DNA of 64,000 bases from Lepidostoma basale (taxonomy: Eukaryota; Arthropoda; Insecta; Trichoptera; Lepidostomatidae): contig JAHDVF020001471.1 of NCBI GenBank assembly GCA_022606425.2, positions 453,119 to 517,118 of the forward strand. Reading direction: 5' to 3'. A model generated the notes under the pieces. The model ran no database searches, had not been told where the DNA came from, and saw only the letters and a list, made by a program, of their open reading frames with translations. Both the position numbers and the translations under genes were made by a program. Below, piece by piece: positions 10,976 through 23,165 of the stretch (positions are counted from its first letter, which is position 1; each line of letters starts with the position of its first letter).

Positions 10976-11231
10976 ACAGACACAGCTAAATTGAAGTGGC
11001 AGTGGGTTGGACAAATAGCAAGTCAGGGCAGTATCCGACGGACATCAAGAATACTTCAACGAAAGCCCTGGACAAAGAAAAAGAGTGTCAGGAGGTCACC
11101 TAAAAGATGGACTGACGACGTTGCCCGAATAGCTGGAACGACCTGGATGCGGAAGGGTCAAGACAGGGACGATTGGATGAAAATGGAAGAGGCATATAAC
11201 CAGCAGAAGCAGCACAGACACAAGCGTTGAG
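10976..11231 (+). pseudogene. RTE-type LINE C-terminal fragment
   Basis: The translation gives AKLKWQWVGQIAS, then RRSPKRWTDDVARIAGTTW and QDRDDWMKMEEAYNQQKQ before a stop. This is the standard order at the end of RTE-like proteins (KWxWxGHIAR, RPxxRWxDDI, WxRxAQDRxxWxxMEEAY). It is 5' truncated with no upstream RT. Related pieces lie at 984, 41337, 46603 and 55370. Confidence 0.85.
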
Positions 11232-14180
11232 TGAATAAAAAGGAGCGAGAAGATGCGGTTGAGACGTCCGAGGAATGAAAGCGTGCACACGGAGACGTCC
11301 GTGCACGAGGGCGTGTCCGGGGCTAGTGTGCACATAACGGCGGTACTTATATCTATATTTTGCATATTGTGTAGATGCAAATTGACGATCTGTGGCGCAG
11401 GATTGATATTCCCATACCAGTGATAAAGATGTCCGTACCGTTCGAATCGTGAATCGATCTCGACTTATCAATTGGCATTATCCAAGCAAGATGACCGCGA
11501 TAGATAGATAGATAGATAGATACGTAACCAGAAACGTGATGCAGAATGTAAATATTTGGACGGCGATGTTGTCGGGCGGAGCTCATGTTACAAAACAAAC
11601 TAAAAAGCGTTCGGACAGCTATGCCGAGACTAATCGAAAATGAATACGCAGGCGAACTAATATCTTAATATTCGGCGTATTCGTTTCACAAACATTAATT
11701 TTAATGAAACATATTCGTGCACGTTACGAATACAAATTATCATAAAAAATACGTAAAAAAAATAGAGTGGAATTAGGAAAGAGTTTAATTTAGATACGCG
11801 TATGGAGCCCGCGATAAAATAACGCTCACCGCAATATAAAGTACCCAGAAGCCCGCCCCTGCTCATTATAAGATACGCTCGTGATATAATAATACACATA
11901 TTAACAATGCATTAAATCCTTTGTTGTTGGGTAATTTGTATCTAGTCCATTAGAACGGATTTAATGAGAATCAAAACGTTTTTTGTGAGCATAAAATTGA
12001 ATGCTAATTAATTCTTATTAAGCGAGGCAGAATACATTAACTCGCCGGAGAGGTGAGCACCGAATGTTTTTATTATTTTCATTAGTCGAGGATACGGAGC
12101 CGTGTTTGTTTGGGTGTAGGTACATATTCAATGCGCCCACGCGAGATTTTGTTAAAATAAAAATAATGGCTGACAATTATGCCTATTGATTACAATTTTT
12201 AATTGTACCCATTAAAAAATAATAATTTATTACCAGTATTAATTCAACGCTGCTCATACATATATAACCCGTAGAGGAACTAACATAACAATTTATTAAA
12301 CGGATTGAGAGCTTCGGATACCCGTTCGTTTGGACCCGGAACATTATGTGCGGCTTGTGATTGTTTCAGTACTAGAAGCCAATTAGTCACTTATGCCAAC
12401 TCTAGTTGTTGTAATGTAAAGAGCAAATTGATATGCACCGAGTTATTACACTCGTGCCAATATTTCGAAACACATTAGTCGAATTCTAACACATAAAAGT
12501 TCGCGTGCACGAAGTTCTGTGTATACAATGCTCGAAGATTTATTGGTAATGCAGAGTGAATTGTCTGCTGTGTCGATCTACTTTGTTATGAGATATCAAT
12601 CAGAGATACGCCCGCGTACGTGTATTGGCGGGGTCGGGTCGTGACCACGCGGAGAGAGCGAATTAACTAGTCGTAAAAGCATAAAGTAATAATTAATCGC
12701 CTGCAATAAAAAACGCGGCATTTAGAAAATTCGATCGCAGCGATATTTTATGTGTCTACAAGTAATATAAATTTGAATAAAAATATTTATAAGTAACATT
12801 ATTGGCTGACAGCGTTCGAGCGAGGAAATTCAACAGTGTATGGTAAGAACACGCTACTTTATATACACAAACACAAGTAGGTGGGTACCGACGTGTTAAA
12901 AAAAATGGAGATTACAAGAGACTTACGACTGTAGAATAAAAAGGAAACGCGATGTGAAAGATATTCAATTGAACACGATTAAAAGATTTACGATCCTCGT
13001 AACCGGCTTCATTTAAATCAAAAAGCAATTTCGGAACAATTAACGAGCGATGTTATAATAATTCAAGTTTACGATGTAAATTCTTAATTAAAATTTAACA
13101 TATCAAGTCGGCGGGGAAAGGTGATACGCGCAGTTAATATTAATTGCGAAACCTCGGGGTGTAAGGAGCTTTAATGCCTCGTAAATTGCGGCCGATATTT
13201 GTGAACCGCGGCCCGTGACGCGCGCGACAGCTTCGGTGTAATCACTTGTTACTCTATATTATCAAAACAGGCGAACGGCCAGTGGGGAGCGGCGGCTGCA
13301 GGCTGCTGCTGACATCACACAGCCTGGAAGATGTTTGCACACTCCCACGCGAGTGTTCGAAGAGATAAATTAAATTACGAAATTAAATGGAAACTTAATA
13401 ACGCTAGTCAAGAACGTCAAGCAACATACTCAGGCCTCAGAAGCTAAATCAACTTTGAATAATCATTAAAATAAATTTTCTAAATTATTGGATCGTTGAA
13501 ATACGTTTACATAAATTATTATAATTTGTTTTACACTGTATAATATGTTATCGTAGCCGTTTGAAGATGAAACTCAATTAAAATGAAATAAACGCGAACA
13601 GAAGCTACTCCGTTGTCGCTGTATAAACATTTTTATTTGCCACGGGTCTGCACTAGCAAGTTGTTCGTCGGGACGCCGATTAAATAAATCACGGGCCGCC
13701 GCCGCCGCGCCGCTCCTGCGCTCGACTCCTGGCTATGGCTCCCGGCTCCCGCTCTTGCTGCCGGCACTTACTTGGGCCAAACACGAAAATGATTTTTAAA
13801 CCGAGCACATTTATAAAGTTAAAATTATCGCATCGAGAGTGCAATTTCGTTTTAATGGCCGTGCTGTTAAACGACGGTTTATAACGAAAGCGTCGTTATG
13901 CCGTTATAAAAATGTTACGATATTCGTTTAATGCGACATAAAAGGAGTATTGGAACCGCGACCCCAGTAAGTACTGCGCTCTCGTACTATGTGCGAACAT
14001 GGGGGTATTATAATGTTTCTTAGAAGATGTTGACACGTTATAATGATTGATATTTAGACAAATAAATCTTTACACCATTACAACGCGGGCTAAATATATG
14101 TAAATATTAAATAGTCCATTGTTTTGGCCGAAACACTATGATACCTTAACATTTTAAACTGTTAAATTAAATAACTTTGT
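11232..14180. other. Unassigned DNA with a TAGA microsatellite
   Basis: A short hairpin (GTGCACACGGA against TCCGTGCAC) lies near 11283-11305. A TAGA tetranucleotide run fills 11500-11522. Beyond that, 11.6-14.1 kb shows no named repeat and no open gene. Segments near 13130-13330 and 13640-13770 are GC-richer. This could be intron or regulatory DNA. Confidence 0.35.
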
Positions 14181-14328
14181 TTTATGTATCACAATCGTAT
14201 TTTATTTTACGCGACAGCTGTTTCGTCAACCTATGTTGACATCATCATTGTAATACCTGATGATGTCAACATAGGTTGACGAAACAGCTGTCGCGTAAAG
14301 TAAAATACAATTGTGATACATGAAACAG
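14181..14328. repeat. Foldback element with a hammerhead-like core on both strands
   Basis: Arms 14181-14247 and 14258-14328 are near-perfect reverse complements with few mismatches. On the plus strand CTGATGA (14257-14263) is followed by the hairpin GTCAAC-ATAG-GTTGAC (14265-14280), GAAAC (14281-14285) and AGCTGTC. This is the conserved order of a hammerhead ribozyme: CUGAUGA, stem II, GAAA, then a cleavage triplet GUC (14290-14292). Because of the palindrome the minus strand carries the same order. Stem I partners are not obvious. Hammerhead motifs are known in Penelope-like retroelements. A decayed relative is at 45245-45400. Confidence 0.65.
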
Positions 14329-15233
14329 TTTAAAATTTAAATATTATTTTAACAGTGCTATTTTAATTACCTCATCGTGAAAACAAATTTATATTCGCAA
14401 ATAATACATCTTAAGAGATCGACTTCCGATTCCACAAGATAGTAACATTTTAAATGCTTTTTAAATTTAGACCAAAATATAATTTATTATTGTAGTTCTA
14501 TGGCATTTGAAATTTATTTCTCAGTTTTTTGTTGTTTGTGAACAACAAAAAATGTTTATTTTTTAGTTAAATTTTCCTCTACATCTTCTTCTTTAATCCG
14601 TCGGGTGATCTGTTATCTCGGAAGTTGCCTCCTCTTGCGATTTGAAGAACAGCTATCTCGCCATCGTTCGAGTAGCCTGCCAAGCGGACGTTCGCCTACG
14701 TGTATCCCATTTGCAGGAGTGTATGCGATTCGATGATTAATGACAAAAAGTTTATTAGAATCAATGAATTTATAAAACACCCTGTGTCAATAGATAAATA
14801 GCACTATTTCTATAATTTGAAGACCTAATAAACTGCGAAGTAAATGGTATTCCATAAATAGTAGTCTTAGTGTGCCAGGACAGCGGAAGACAAATGGTAA
14901 TAGAAAACAACACGACATGAATCACGAAACAATAACGATTTAGTACAAAATTATATTAAAAACGACATAAAAATATTAAATGGAATGATTTATTGCCGAC
15001 ATCGCGAGTTTTGAACGAGAGAACTCAAAATCTAATTACCCTTCACAAGGAAAATTTTCCGGCAAACCTAAATAATTTACTATTTGAAGAATCATTAATC
15101 ATTATTTCTATTGAATGCGGTGAACGCACATTATGGCGATAAAGAAATATTTTTCGTTTGTAAAACACAATAGCAACAAACTGGTAGAGTTAAAAAATAA
15201 AAATTAACACGTGCCATCAAAAAACGTATCCTT
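14329..15233. other. Unassigned AT-rich DNA
   Basis: I see no gene or named repeat. A local hairpin TTGTTGTTTGTGAACAACAA lies near 14529. Confidence 0.4.
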
Positions 15234-15237
15234 TTAA

Positions 15238-15789
15238 CCCTAGAGTGCGTCGTGATGTAAATACGTCTCAACCATCTCCATATAATAATAATAAAACACA
15301 TGTTTAATAGAAAACTGTTTTACCGAGAAATTTAGGAATATTTTTTTAATAAAAGATTTTCTGCTTAATGCTTACACCTAATCTAAATAGATGGAGCTAG
15401 TGTAGATTGAACTAAAAAATGTGAAGTGTTTCAACATTGTAGCATATATACCTACATCTTTCAAAAATGTCAGACGTGGTGGTCGTAAGAAGGGCGGAAT
15501 GGGTAATGTTTTTAACATAAAGCGATTGGTTAACCCAACCACTGACAGGTCATAAGTCCTGTAAGCGCCTCGACCACCATATTCTGTTCCCAGAAAACAA
15601 TTTACATCTTCGTCTCTATTGAGATACAATTAATCCTTAAAAATTATTAACCCGCAATGGGTAAAATCCAGTATTTGTCTACAAGTATTTGTACACATTC
15701 AAAATGTAATATTTTTTTATGTTTCAGGCAGATGTATAAAACAAAAATATATTATTTTTAATATTTAAAATAATCGCGCACTGTAAGGG
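15238..15789. mobile_element. TTAA-flanked piggyBac-like miniature element
   Basis: TTAA lies on both sides (15234-15237, 15790-15793). The ends are imperfect inverted repeats: CCCTAGAGTGCGTCG on the left, CCCTTACAGTGCGCGA reading inward from the right. A CCC start and TTAA duplications are typical of piggyBac-type elements. The element holds an 83-codon minus-strand frame (15378-15629) that resembles nothing I know. Part of it recurs at 170-310. Confidence 0.65.
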
Positions 15790-15793
15790 TTAA

Positions 15794-17391
15794 ATTTAGT
15801 AAATATGGGTACAAAATAATATAAAAAATAGAACGAGGAATTCATTACGCATACATTTGTCGCCCAGCGCACGTGAGAATATCGCATTTGAAAAGCTTTA
15901 CACGGGTTGCTGGATATGTAAATGAGTGCCAGGGCACGCGATGAGAAATGTTTTGACTTGGCTTTTTAGTTCCAACTGTGGAGTTTTTGTTATGTGGCAA
16001 TAAACTGCTGCATATTTATAATCTTAAACTATTAATCAGCGTTAACACACACACTAATACTTCTCTCGGGTCGTTTTTTAAATTTTATTTTGAAATATTT
16101 TTACCATTATTTCTCAAAGTGTGTAATAAAATTAATATGACTAAATAATAGTAATAGACATGCGAGACGATCATACCATGCCCGGGTTCCATGTCGCGTT
16201 GAATTCAAAAATATAAATTTACAGTCAAAAGGTATAACGTCGTTAAACGTTAACTCAATTTTATTTGAAAACTATTTATATATTTTTCATTTCCGACTTC
16301 CTCCGGAACATCCTCATACATATATAAGAGAATTCTGGGAATAATAATAAGATAATTCTGGGAGAATGTTAATGCTGGTTACCTTTGATCTTTCTTAAGA
16401 ATTTTTTGGGAGGTATGCCCGTTGACAATTTTATGAATGAGAAATAAAACATAGATAATAATTTCTTTACATGCCGTCATTTATCGGTCTATCAATACTA
16501 CTCTTATCAGTTTAATAAAAGCTCAAAATACTTCAAAAACAAAATTGAAAGATTAATAATACTTATGTTTTCTAGAAGTTTTCTTGGATTTTATGGGAAT
16601 GACATATTTCTCCTTGCTAAGGCGCTATCGTTTGATAAAGCATTAGAAAGGTAAAACAAGTCATTTTCATAAAATATAACAACACTCCTAGAAAACCGAC
16701 GTTTTCATTCGTATTGATAATTTAATATGAAGTTTTAGATCAATGTTCAAGAAACAATAAATAAATTGAAAGATGAACTTAAATGTAATATATGATCCAT
16801 TTATAGTATGTGAAAATGTGTGGTTATACCAGATTTTAAATGATTATATCCCCGCTGATTGCTCGAAAGCACCCCATGAAAAGTGTTTTGGAATCACCGG
16901 TTTTGTAAGAGCCCGACTCGCGAGAACGGCCGTAGTTGCCGCAGGCCGGAGCACCGTTAACTAAACCAATAAATATACGTGGAGAAAACACAACAAAACA
17001 CAAGTGTAGGTCTTGTTTTCCGCTCTCGCCTCGTATAATAAAAAGCACCCCTTTATACACTTACGGACGTGCGCGGGCGCCTCGGTCCCGGGGAGTCAGC
17101 GGGGGTAAGTAAACACACGTTGCTGCCAGGAAAAGGAACTGGGAATTGAAAAAAAAGACTCGGGAGTGTCGGCTACCGGCCGCGGTAATGCGGTAATGCC
17201 CGCTGCTCGCACCACGTACGCCGAGTCAGTTGGCTTTATCGAACATGTCTGGAACTACGAGTACCACCCACTTGGAGCAAATCGCTCGCAGTTTCAGACG
17301 AAATCGCACAATTTTAAACTTTGCTTTTTTAGATCTCAAAATTTTATCCCATTTAATAATTTGAATAATGCTTTACGTATATAATCTAATT
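15794..17391. other. Mostly unassigned DNA
   Basis: It contains the degenerate foldback at 16552-16723. The rest has only short unrecognised frames. Confidence 0.4.
16552..16723. repeat. Degenerate foldback related to 42442-42572
   Basis: The right part, near 16695-16723, reads ACGTTTTCATTCGTATT, matching the right arm at 42553-42569. A decayed left partner with ATACTTATGTTTTC lies near 16560. The second copy shows this is a dispersed foldback rather than a chance hairpin. Confidence 0.5.
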
Positions 17392-17590
17392 AACCATCAC
17401 GCAGTCTCTCCGAAGGGGCAGGCAGAAAGAATAAATGAACACATTGTTATTTTCATACATCGTGTCGTGTCATGTACGCACGTTGATTTCTCCGACTCTT
17501 CACGTGGCCGACATTTAATATTTTATTGATTTGATCGTGCCACGTTTTCCTCGGCCTTCCTCTATTTCTAGTTTTATTTACGTAGTTTCT
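17392..17590 (-). pseudogene. LINE B 3' fragment
   Basis: The minus-strand translation follows the LINE B C-terminus: GRPRKTWHDQIN, a VKSRRNxRxCMTR-like piece and SAYPFGE-like terminal codons. The plus strand shows GGGGCAGGCAGAAAGAATAA and CGTGCCACGTTTTCCTCGG. Base changes and small deletions break the frame. Confidence 0.8.
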
Positions 17591-18595
17591 TGACTATTCT
17601 TTCTTCATTCATTCTTTAGGTATTCACATTAATGTTTTTCTACATATCATCCATCACATTAACATTAAAATATCATATTGCTTTATTTAAATTCAATGCA
17701 ATGCTAAATATCTAGTTTTTCATAGATTTCAATAAAAGCACTAATGGCTATAAAACTTGTGTCAAATAAAATGAAATAAAAAAATCCCAATTATTCGCTA
17801 GCCACGCGATTAGAGCGAGATTTAACTTTTGAAGAAATATTCGCGTCAGAATTGCAAAATGTAATTTAGTCATTCAATAATCATAAAATATTTCATTCCA
17901 CACTCGCGCACAAGTGCCGGGCGAATGGTTCATAAAACAACTTTAACCGCGTGTAATAATAACATAATGCGATTTATGATTCAAAGAAATGCATAGTAAA
18001 AAAAATATATTTACGGCATCATTTTAAAGTAGCTAATGTCAGTAATACCTATAATACCTGAAGATGCTCTCCAACTACGCGCAAGAGATTTTAAGCCCGG
18101 CTTAAGATTGTGCTCGTACAAGTGATTTTCTTGCGTTTTCCAGCACCACTAGAAATGTGGAAGTTAGTGGAGAAACAATTTCCGAGAGACGGAGCTAGTA
18201 GCATCAGGGCGCAGCTCGTGTAAAGGGAAGTTAAATGCGAGTAGAGCTTGTTCACTTTCCCTAATTAGTACTGGAGCGGCCGTGGGAGGGGACGGACGCC
18301 GACACGCCAATCAGATACGACCTGCCCGTAGCCTGTGGAATAATTATTTATTAATTGGACAATTACGCGGTTCATTAAAACATTTCACCCAACTGCTTAA
18401 TTTGACAAGAAATTAAGTGGATTTTAAAGTCATTCAATAACCCGTCTCCGGTGTCAGAAATAATTATTGTTTTTACAAGACACGTACAAAGTTCATTTGC
18501 TGGGAAAATTAACGAAAACTTCGTATAACGAACACAGTTATTTATTATTATTTTATTGAATCACTATTTACATCATAACAGCACGAGCCAAATCG
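17591..18595. other. Unassigned DNA
   Basis: No gene or named repeat. The portion 18060-18330 is less AT-rich and could be conserved noncoding sequence; I cannot test that here. Confidence 0.35.
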
Positions 18596-19170
18596 ATGAT
18601 GATATTCCCTGATGGTGGAGGGTGCAGAAAAAATTTCTGCGATACCTCTATCTTAGGGAGTATGGATATTACCCGAGGCTCTTTCCAACTGATTTCTTGC
18701 TAGGGATGCTAGGCTACCAGTCACTCGAGAGGAGACGAGACATTCACTTGGGTATCCATTTCTTTCGACTGATAGGCGGTTGTATACACAACTCAGAAAT
18801 CCTGAGTGATGTAGGTCTGTTCGACAAAGGGGCCATAGATTGTTTTATCTCCCACGATGCAGAACCAACCTGCCAATGGTTATGTCGGTAGGTAAAGCAA
18901 TATCTTTGCTCAATCGTATCACCTCGGAGTTTGACATATTTTGTGATAGTTTGGCTCATCTGAGGGAAGTTTAGGAAGTTTAGGGAAGGCTCATCTTTAT
19001 TATAATTGTATGGTATATTTATTTTATTAATTTGTCATGCATCTTATGTTTCTCGCTCTTTTTATTAATCTATTATGTATCACTTATTATTGTGTATCTC
19101 TAGTGTATCTTTAGTATATTGGAAAAAAAATCTGTAATGCTTTAGATATGTTTAAAATAAATAAATTAAA
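18596..19170 (+). pseudogene. Jockey-like LINE (family E) 3' end with RT C-terminus
   Basis: The frame from 18622 reads FLRYLYLREYGYYPRLFPTD and then GMLGYQSLERRRD, the typical end of jockey-type reverse transcriptases. A one-base shift near 18860 changes frame, after which TNLPMVMSVGKAISLLNR is read. A T-rich 3' UTR ends with AAATAAATAAATTAAAATGG. A truncated sister copy is at 20327-20579. Confidence 0.85.
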
Positions 19171-19194
19171 ATGGAAAATGAAAAAAGTATAGCT

Positions 19195-19385
19195 ATCATA
19201 TTGATTCACATGAAATGTGAAAGGAAGCTAATCTATCGCCATTTTATTGTCATGTGAAATATTTTTCAGACAAAAGAAAATGTGACGATCACACTGCCAT
19301 CGCTGGGAATCGAACACAGGACGTTAGATGGTACAGTAAAAAAAATCTTACCACACTGTCGCGAAGGTCGTCAAGTCAAATTGCA
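19195..19385 (-). mobile_element. tRNA-derived SINE, minus strand
   Basis: The minus strand carries a tRNA-like head with a B box (GTTCGATTCC, plus-strand 19306-19316) and the body block ACAATAAAATGGCGATAGAT. The head is interrupted by a T run. The same head and body occur at 32862-33106 and 37725-37995, defining a SINE family. Confidence 0.75.
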
Positions 19386-19417
19386 CGTCCATTCGTAATA
19401 ATAAAGTTGTGCCTTAA

Positions 19418-19642
19418 CCTTTGCACTCCTTATTTATTATTTTCTTATGTACCACTAATTTACAAAAAAAAAAATTAAGAAGGTGTCTTAATAAAAATAA
19501 ATATTGTAATAGTGTAGTGTGTAGTTGTATATTTTTTCGTTAATTTTAAAAATTGCGTCGTATAACTTCATGTTTAGCTCGAAATAATAGTTGGTGTAAG
19601 AAATACTTCGTTGAGCCACACTCGACATTGGAGTGGTAAGGG
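19418..19642. mobile_element. TTAA-flanked miniature element
   Basis: TTAA at 19414-19417 and 19643-19646 flanks ends CCTTTGCACTCC (left) and CCCTTACCACTCC (right, read inward). It is about 225 bp without coding capacity, and inserted beside the SINE head. Confidence 0.55.
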
Positions 19643-19646
19643 TTAA

Positions 19647-20326
19647 AATATCGACGCAACAATACGCTACAGTGTAAAATCATAATTAATCAAGTTAAAA
19701 TGTAATCTGTGCGGATCCGCGCTAAATTATGCAGGGCCAAAGTTTAGTATTCACTCGATAGGTGGTAATAAATTAGTCTCCCGTCTCGGGGTTGCCGGCA
19801 GACAGCCGACACGTGTGATAAGGAGCGGCGGAGGTAGATCTTGACAGAGAGAGTGCATTAAAAGTTACAGTTTAATTAAATTACTCCGGTAATGGGGCAG
19901 ATAAGCGGCTCGCTAGTTAAAGTTCTGGCTGCCGGAGCTATTACAGGCCATCCTTTAAAAGTTCACCTCCCTAATTACCATTATCACATCCCCGCTCCGG
20001 TCCTCGCCGCGCGCCGCTCCAGACGGGGAACGAACCACACGTTTAAAACCTGCAAGTGGCGGTAGCGAATAAAGCGGCGCTGGGAGCTATAAAATGAATA
20101 CGACTGCTATTTATTACACCACTCCTCTTCAGCTAACTAGCTAACGTGGTCCTGCGCCATAATCGGAATAAAATACATTTTACACCCCATGATGGATAAA
20201 CGGAAGAACGCAATAGACCTGCCTGTAATATAAACAATTAAAACGTTAACTTCCATTGCCGCTGCTGCGTAGCTAGTACACATTGCTTCTAATAACATTA
20301 GCACCTCTAACTAACTAACTAACTAC
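19647..20326. other. Low-repeat DNA with homeodomain-type motifs
   Basis: No named repeat lies here. The part 19860-20000 has several TAATTA or TTAATTA-like sites between GC-balanced stretches. This is the look of conserved regulatory DNA, but only by impression. Confidence 0.3.
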
Positions 20327-20579
20327 CCGCGCTGCAGAACCAACCTGCCAATGGTTATGCCTGTGGGTAGGGCAATCTCATTGCTTAATCGGGTCGCCTC
20401 GGAGGTCGACATATTTCGTGATAGTGTGAGTTGCCTCAGGGATGCAATATCAATGTTATGATTCTTTCTAATTCTTAAGCTTATTTTTTTTATGCTTCTC
20501 TTTTAAATTCTTATAATGTAATTGCAAACGATCTGGAATTATATGTAATGTTTGTGATTTTTATTAAAATAAATTAAAT
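20327..20579 (+). pseudogene. LINE E 3' fragment, 5' truncated
   Basis: It reads RTNLPMVMPVGRAISLLNR, then VASEVDIFRDSVSCLRDA and a stop. It is clearly the sister of 18863-19170 at the nucleotide level and ends with TTAAAATAAATTAAATG. It sits head-on against a LINE B scrap (20580-20705). Confidence 0.85.
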
Positions 20580-20705
20580 GAAACTAACCATCACGCCCTC
20601 CCTAACTAACATTATTCTGTCTTGATATACTTCTCTCGATTCCTCTACATTCATACATTGTGTCATGCATGTAGTCGATTTCTCTGACTCCTAGGTGATA
20701 GACAT
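20580..20705 (-). pseudogene. LINE B 3' scrap
   Basis: The plus strand has AACCATCACGCCCTCCCTAA, then TTCTCTCGATTCCTCTACAT and CATTGTGTCATGCATG, the reverse of the LINE B MTRCMNVEE region. A deletion removes much of the terminal codons. Confidence 0.75.
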
Positions 20706-22924
20706 CTCTGTAAATATAATAAATACTGGGTTGAGGTTTTCGGTATTCCTCCGGTAAACATTCAGAAATTTAGTGAAATAATTCACTAAATTACAAAATA
20801 AACTTATATTGGCAACATTAAAAAGATATTTCCATCGAGAATCGGAGATAAATTAACAATAAAATAAAACAATATTACCGTACTGTCTCCTACAAACTTT
20901 TTACGTCTCACTCTCTCCACTGCTATATTCGCGAGTGCGAGGGACACAAGTTATCAGTCGTGATATATATATTGCGTCAGTCGGCCTCAGACCTTTGTTA
21001 CGGTCGGATCATTCGGATGGGTTTATTTGAATGTTTTTTAAGCAAATGGATTATAAAATATTATTAAAATAAATAATTTCCAATTTCAAACACTTATTTT
21101 GAAGTGTGTTGTAACACACGATACCGCTATTGGCTAAATTTTAAGCAAAATAAGGGGAAGCCCAAAACGAAACATTTTAAAAATTGTGATATTCCAAGTA
21201 TCAAAATGAAATATGACCGTTTTCAATACAATAAAAATCCGTAAGCCAGCGATTCTCCGTATGCGGGGTAGAGTATGCACAGAGCGGGTTGAAATAATAT
21301 TACTGAAAAGAAAGAAAAATAAATGCACAAAGGATAAATGTAATATTTAAAATGAAAACATGAAAGAAATTATTGCAGTACAAGTATGAGATATGTTAGA
21401 TAGGATTGGCGAGTACAGCGAGACAGAAAATATTTTACGAAACGAATTCAAATTTGATATGAAAATTTAACGATTTCGAAACTGCATTTTTGTTCAATTG
21501 TGTTATCATATAAATCTGAACACAGAATTGAATATTTTTAGAAGCATTCATAGTATACATTGAATGTAAATTAATAAATAAATAAAACTTGCACGACTTT
21601 ACCAGTTAAGAATCTACCATTAACGGCACAAGCCCTCTGCAAATTATTTTTAATAGTACCTATATTTAAAAAATATATAAGCATAACTTTTCATCCCTCC
21701 AATACACATGATCAAATTTACAGAAAAGTTATATACGAGTATAATAATCAATAAAACAGTATTGATGCTAAATATAAGGTTATTTCATTTACATAATGGT
21801 AAATTGTGAAAACGTTTTTTAAGTGTTTTAATATAGTTTATATTAGAGACATATTCCTTCGTGCTAGGGCATCATTAAAATGACATAATTTGATGATACC
21901 CGAGCAAGGCAATACACGCCACTCCAAAAAGGTATAATAAAACTTTCAAAACAGGAACGTTCCCATTAACTTTTTTGCATAGTGGTGAAAAACAAAGTAC
22001 AATGTTTTTATTTTGTTTTACTTTAAATACGAATAATAAAAAGTTTCTATTAATATTTGTGGAGATTAATGCTCAAGAAGAAAAATACATATGATAATTT
22101 ATACATAGAAAGAGAATAGTAACATTTTATGAATATTTTTTCTAAAATGACCAACGGTAACAGTGTAAAAATGTGGCAGAGAACCAAAACTTATCTGAAA
22201 TAATTCTTAAGATTGCTCTTGTCTAACTCCACTTTACGGGAGGGTCGATTGATCCGGCGGGAAATTGCATTTGCAGCGAAGGTCCCCCCGTCCGGCGCAG
22301 ATAACGGGAGATTTTTTTTATATATATGTTTCTTCTATCTGCCCCTCGATTTTACTTTCACGCAAGTCAACGACTCCGCCGCGGGGCCGGGGGTCGGGGC
22401 CGAGGGCGGGGGCGCTTTGCTGAAATAACAGAAGGGGGCGCGCCGCAAATATGCTCTCCTCCGCGAGCCGCGCCGGTGCCAGGAAGGAATAGCGATTACG
22501 ATATTAAAATGAGAAGAGTTTATTCACGCTCGGCTGCTGCAGAGGGCTTATCCTCATATAAAAAGATTTAGATTTAAATAGTAGTAACCTACCAGCATTG
22601 TGCTATACGCAGTTGTAAACATTATAGTAAAAAAATGAGCTATACGTATTTAAAAGTAACATTCATGTAAACAAAGTAAGCTATACTAATTTGCTAACAT
22701 CGATTGCTAAAAATTCGTGTGAATACATAATGGATGTTGATATAACTAACTTCAATTAACGATAGGGATAAATTGCTTTACTGAAATATTTATTTAAATT
22801 TTATCTTTAGGAAAAATTAAGTCGAATAATTCCTAAAATAAACAACCGTGTTCCGTAGGAACCATTAACATATAAACTAATATTATTATATCAACTTAAT
22901 TATTATTATATATTAACTAGTGTT
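20706..22924. other. Unassigned DNA with a GC-rich island
   Basis: The stretch 22210-22560 is strongly GC-rich (for example 22375-22480) with overlapping open frames in different phases. None has convincing splice sites or a known domain. The remainder is AT-rich without named repeats. Confidence 0.35.
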
Positions 22925-23165
22925 TTCTTATATCAATCTATTATTAGGAAGAACCCTTAGTGATAGGATACCCAAAAAAGAGATTTGCAGATCCTGCAAA
23001 TTGACGACATAGTGAGATGGAGTAGGCAGAGAAGACGATTCACATCGAGAGGACGGATCCAGCGAGAATTCCCAAGATCGTGATGCACGAGACTCCAAAG
23101 GGCCATCGACCACCAGGACGACCACCAAAGAGATGGAGAGAGGGCTGAATGTCTTCATCACAGAA
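22925..23165 (+). pseudogene. LINE C C-terminal fragment
   Basis: Plus-strand phases give GRTLSDRI, EICRSC, DDIVRWSRQRRR-like and PPKRWREG-like pieces, the order of LINE C. The closest relative is at 60985-61375. Frameshifts are present throughout. Confidence 0.8.

Noticed and set aside
13640..13780. GC-rich patch with GTAAGT on the minus strand as an exon end
   Set aside because: No open frame of useful length leads into the putative donor and no acceptor is seen.
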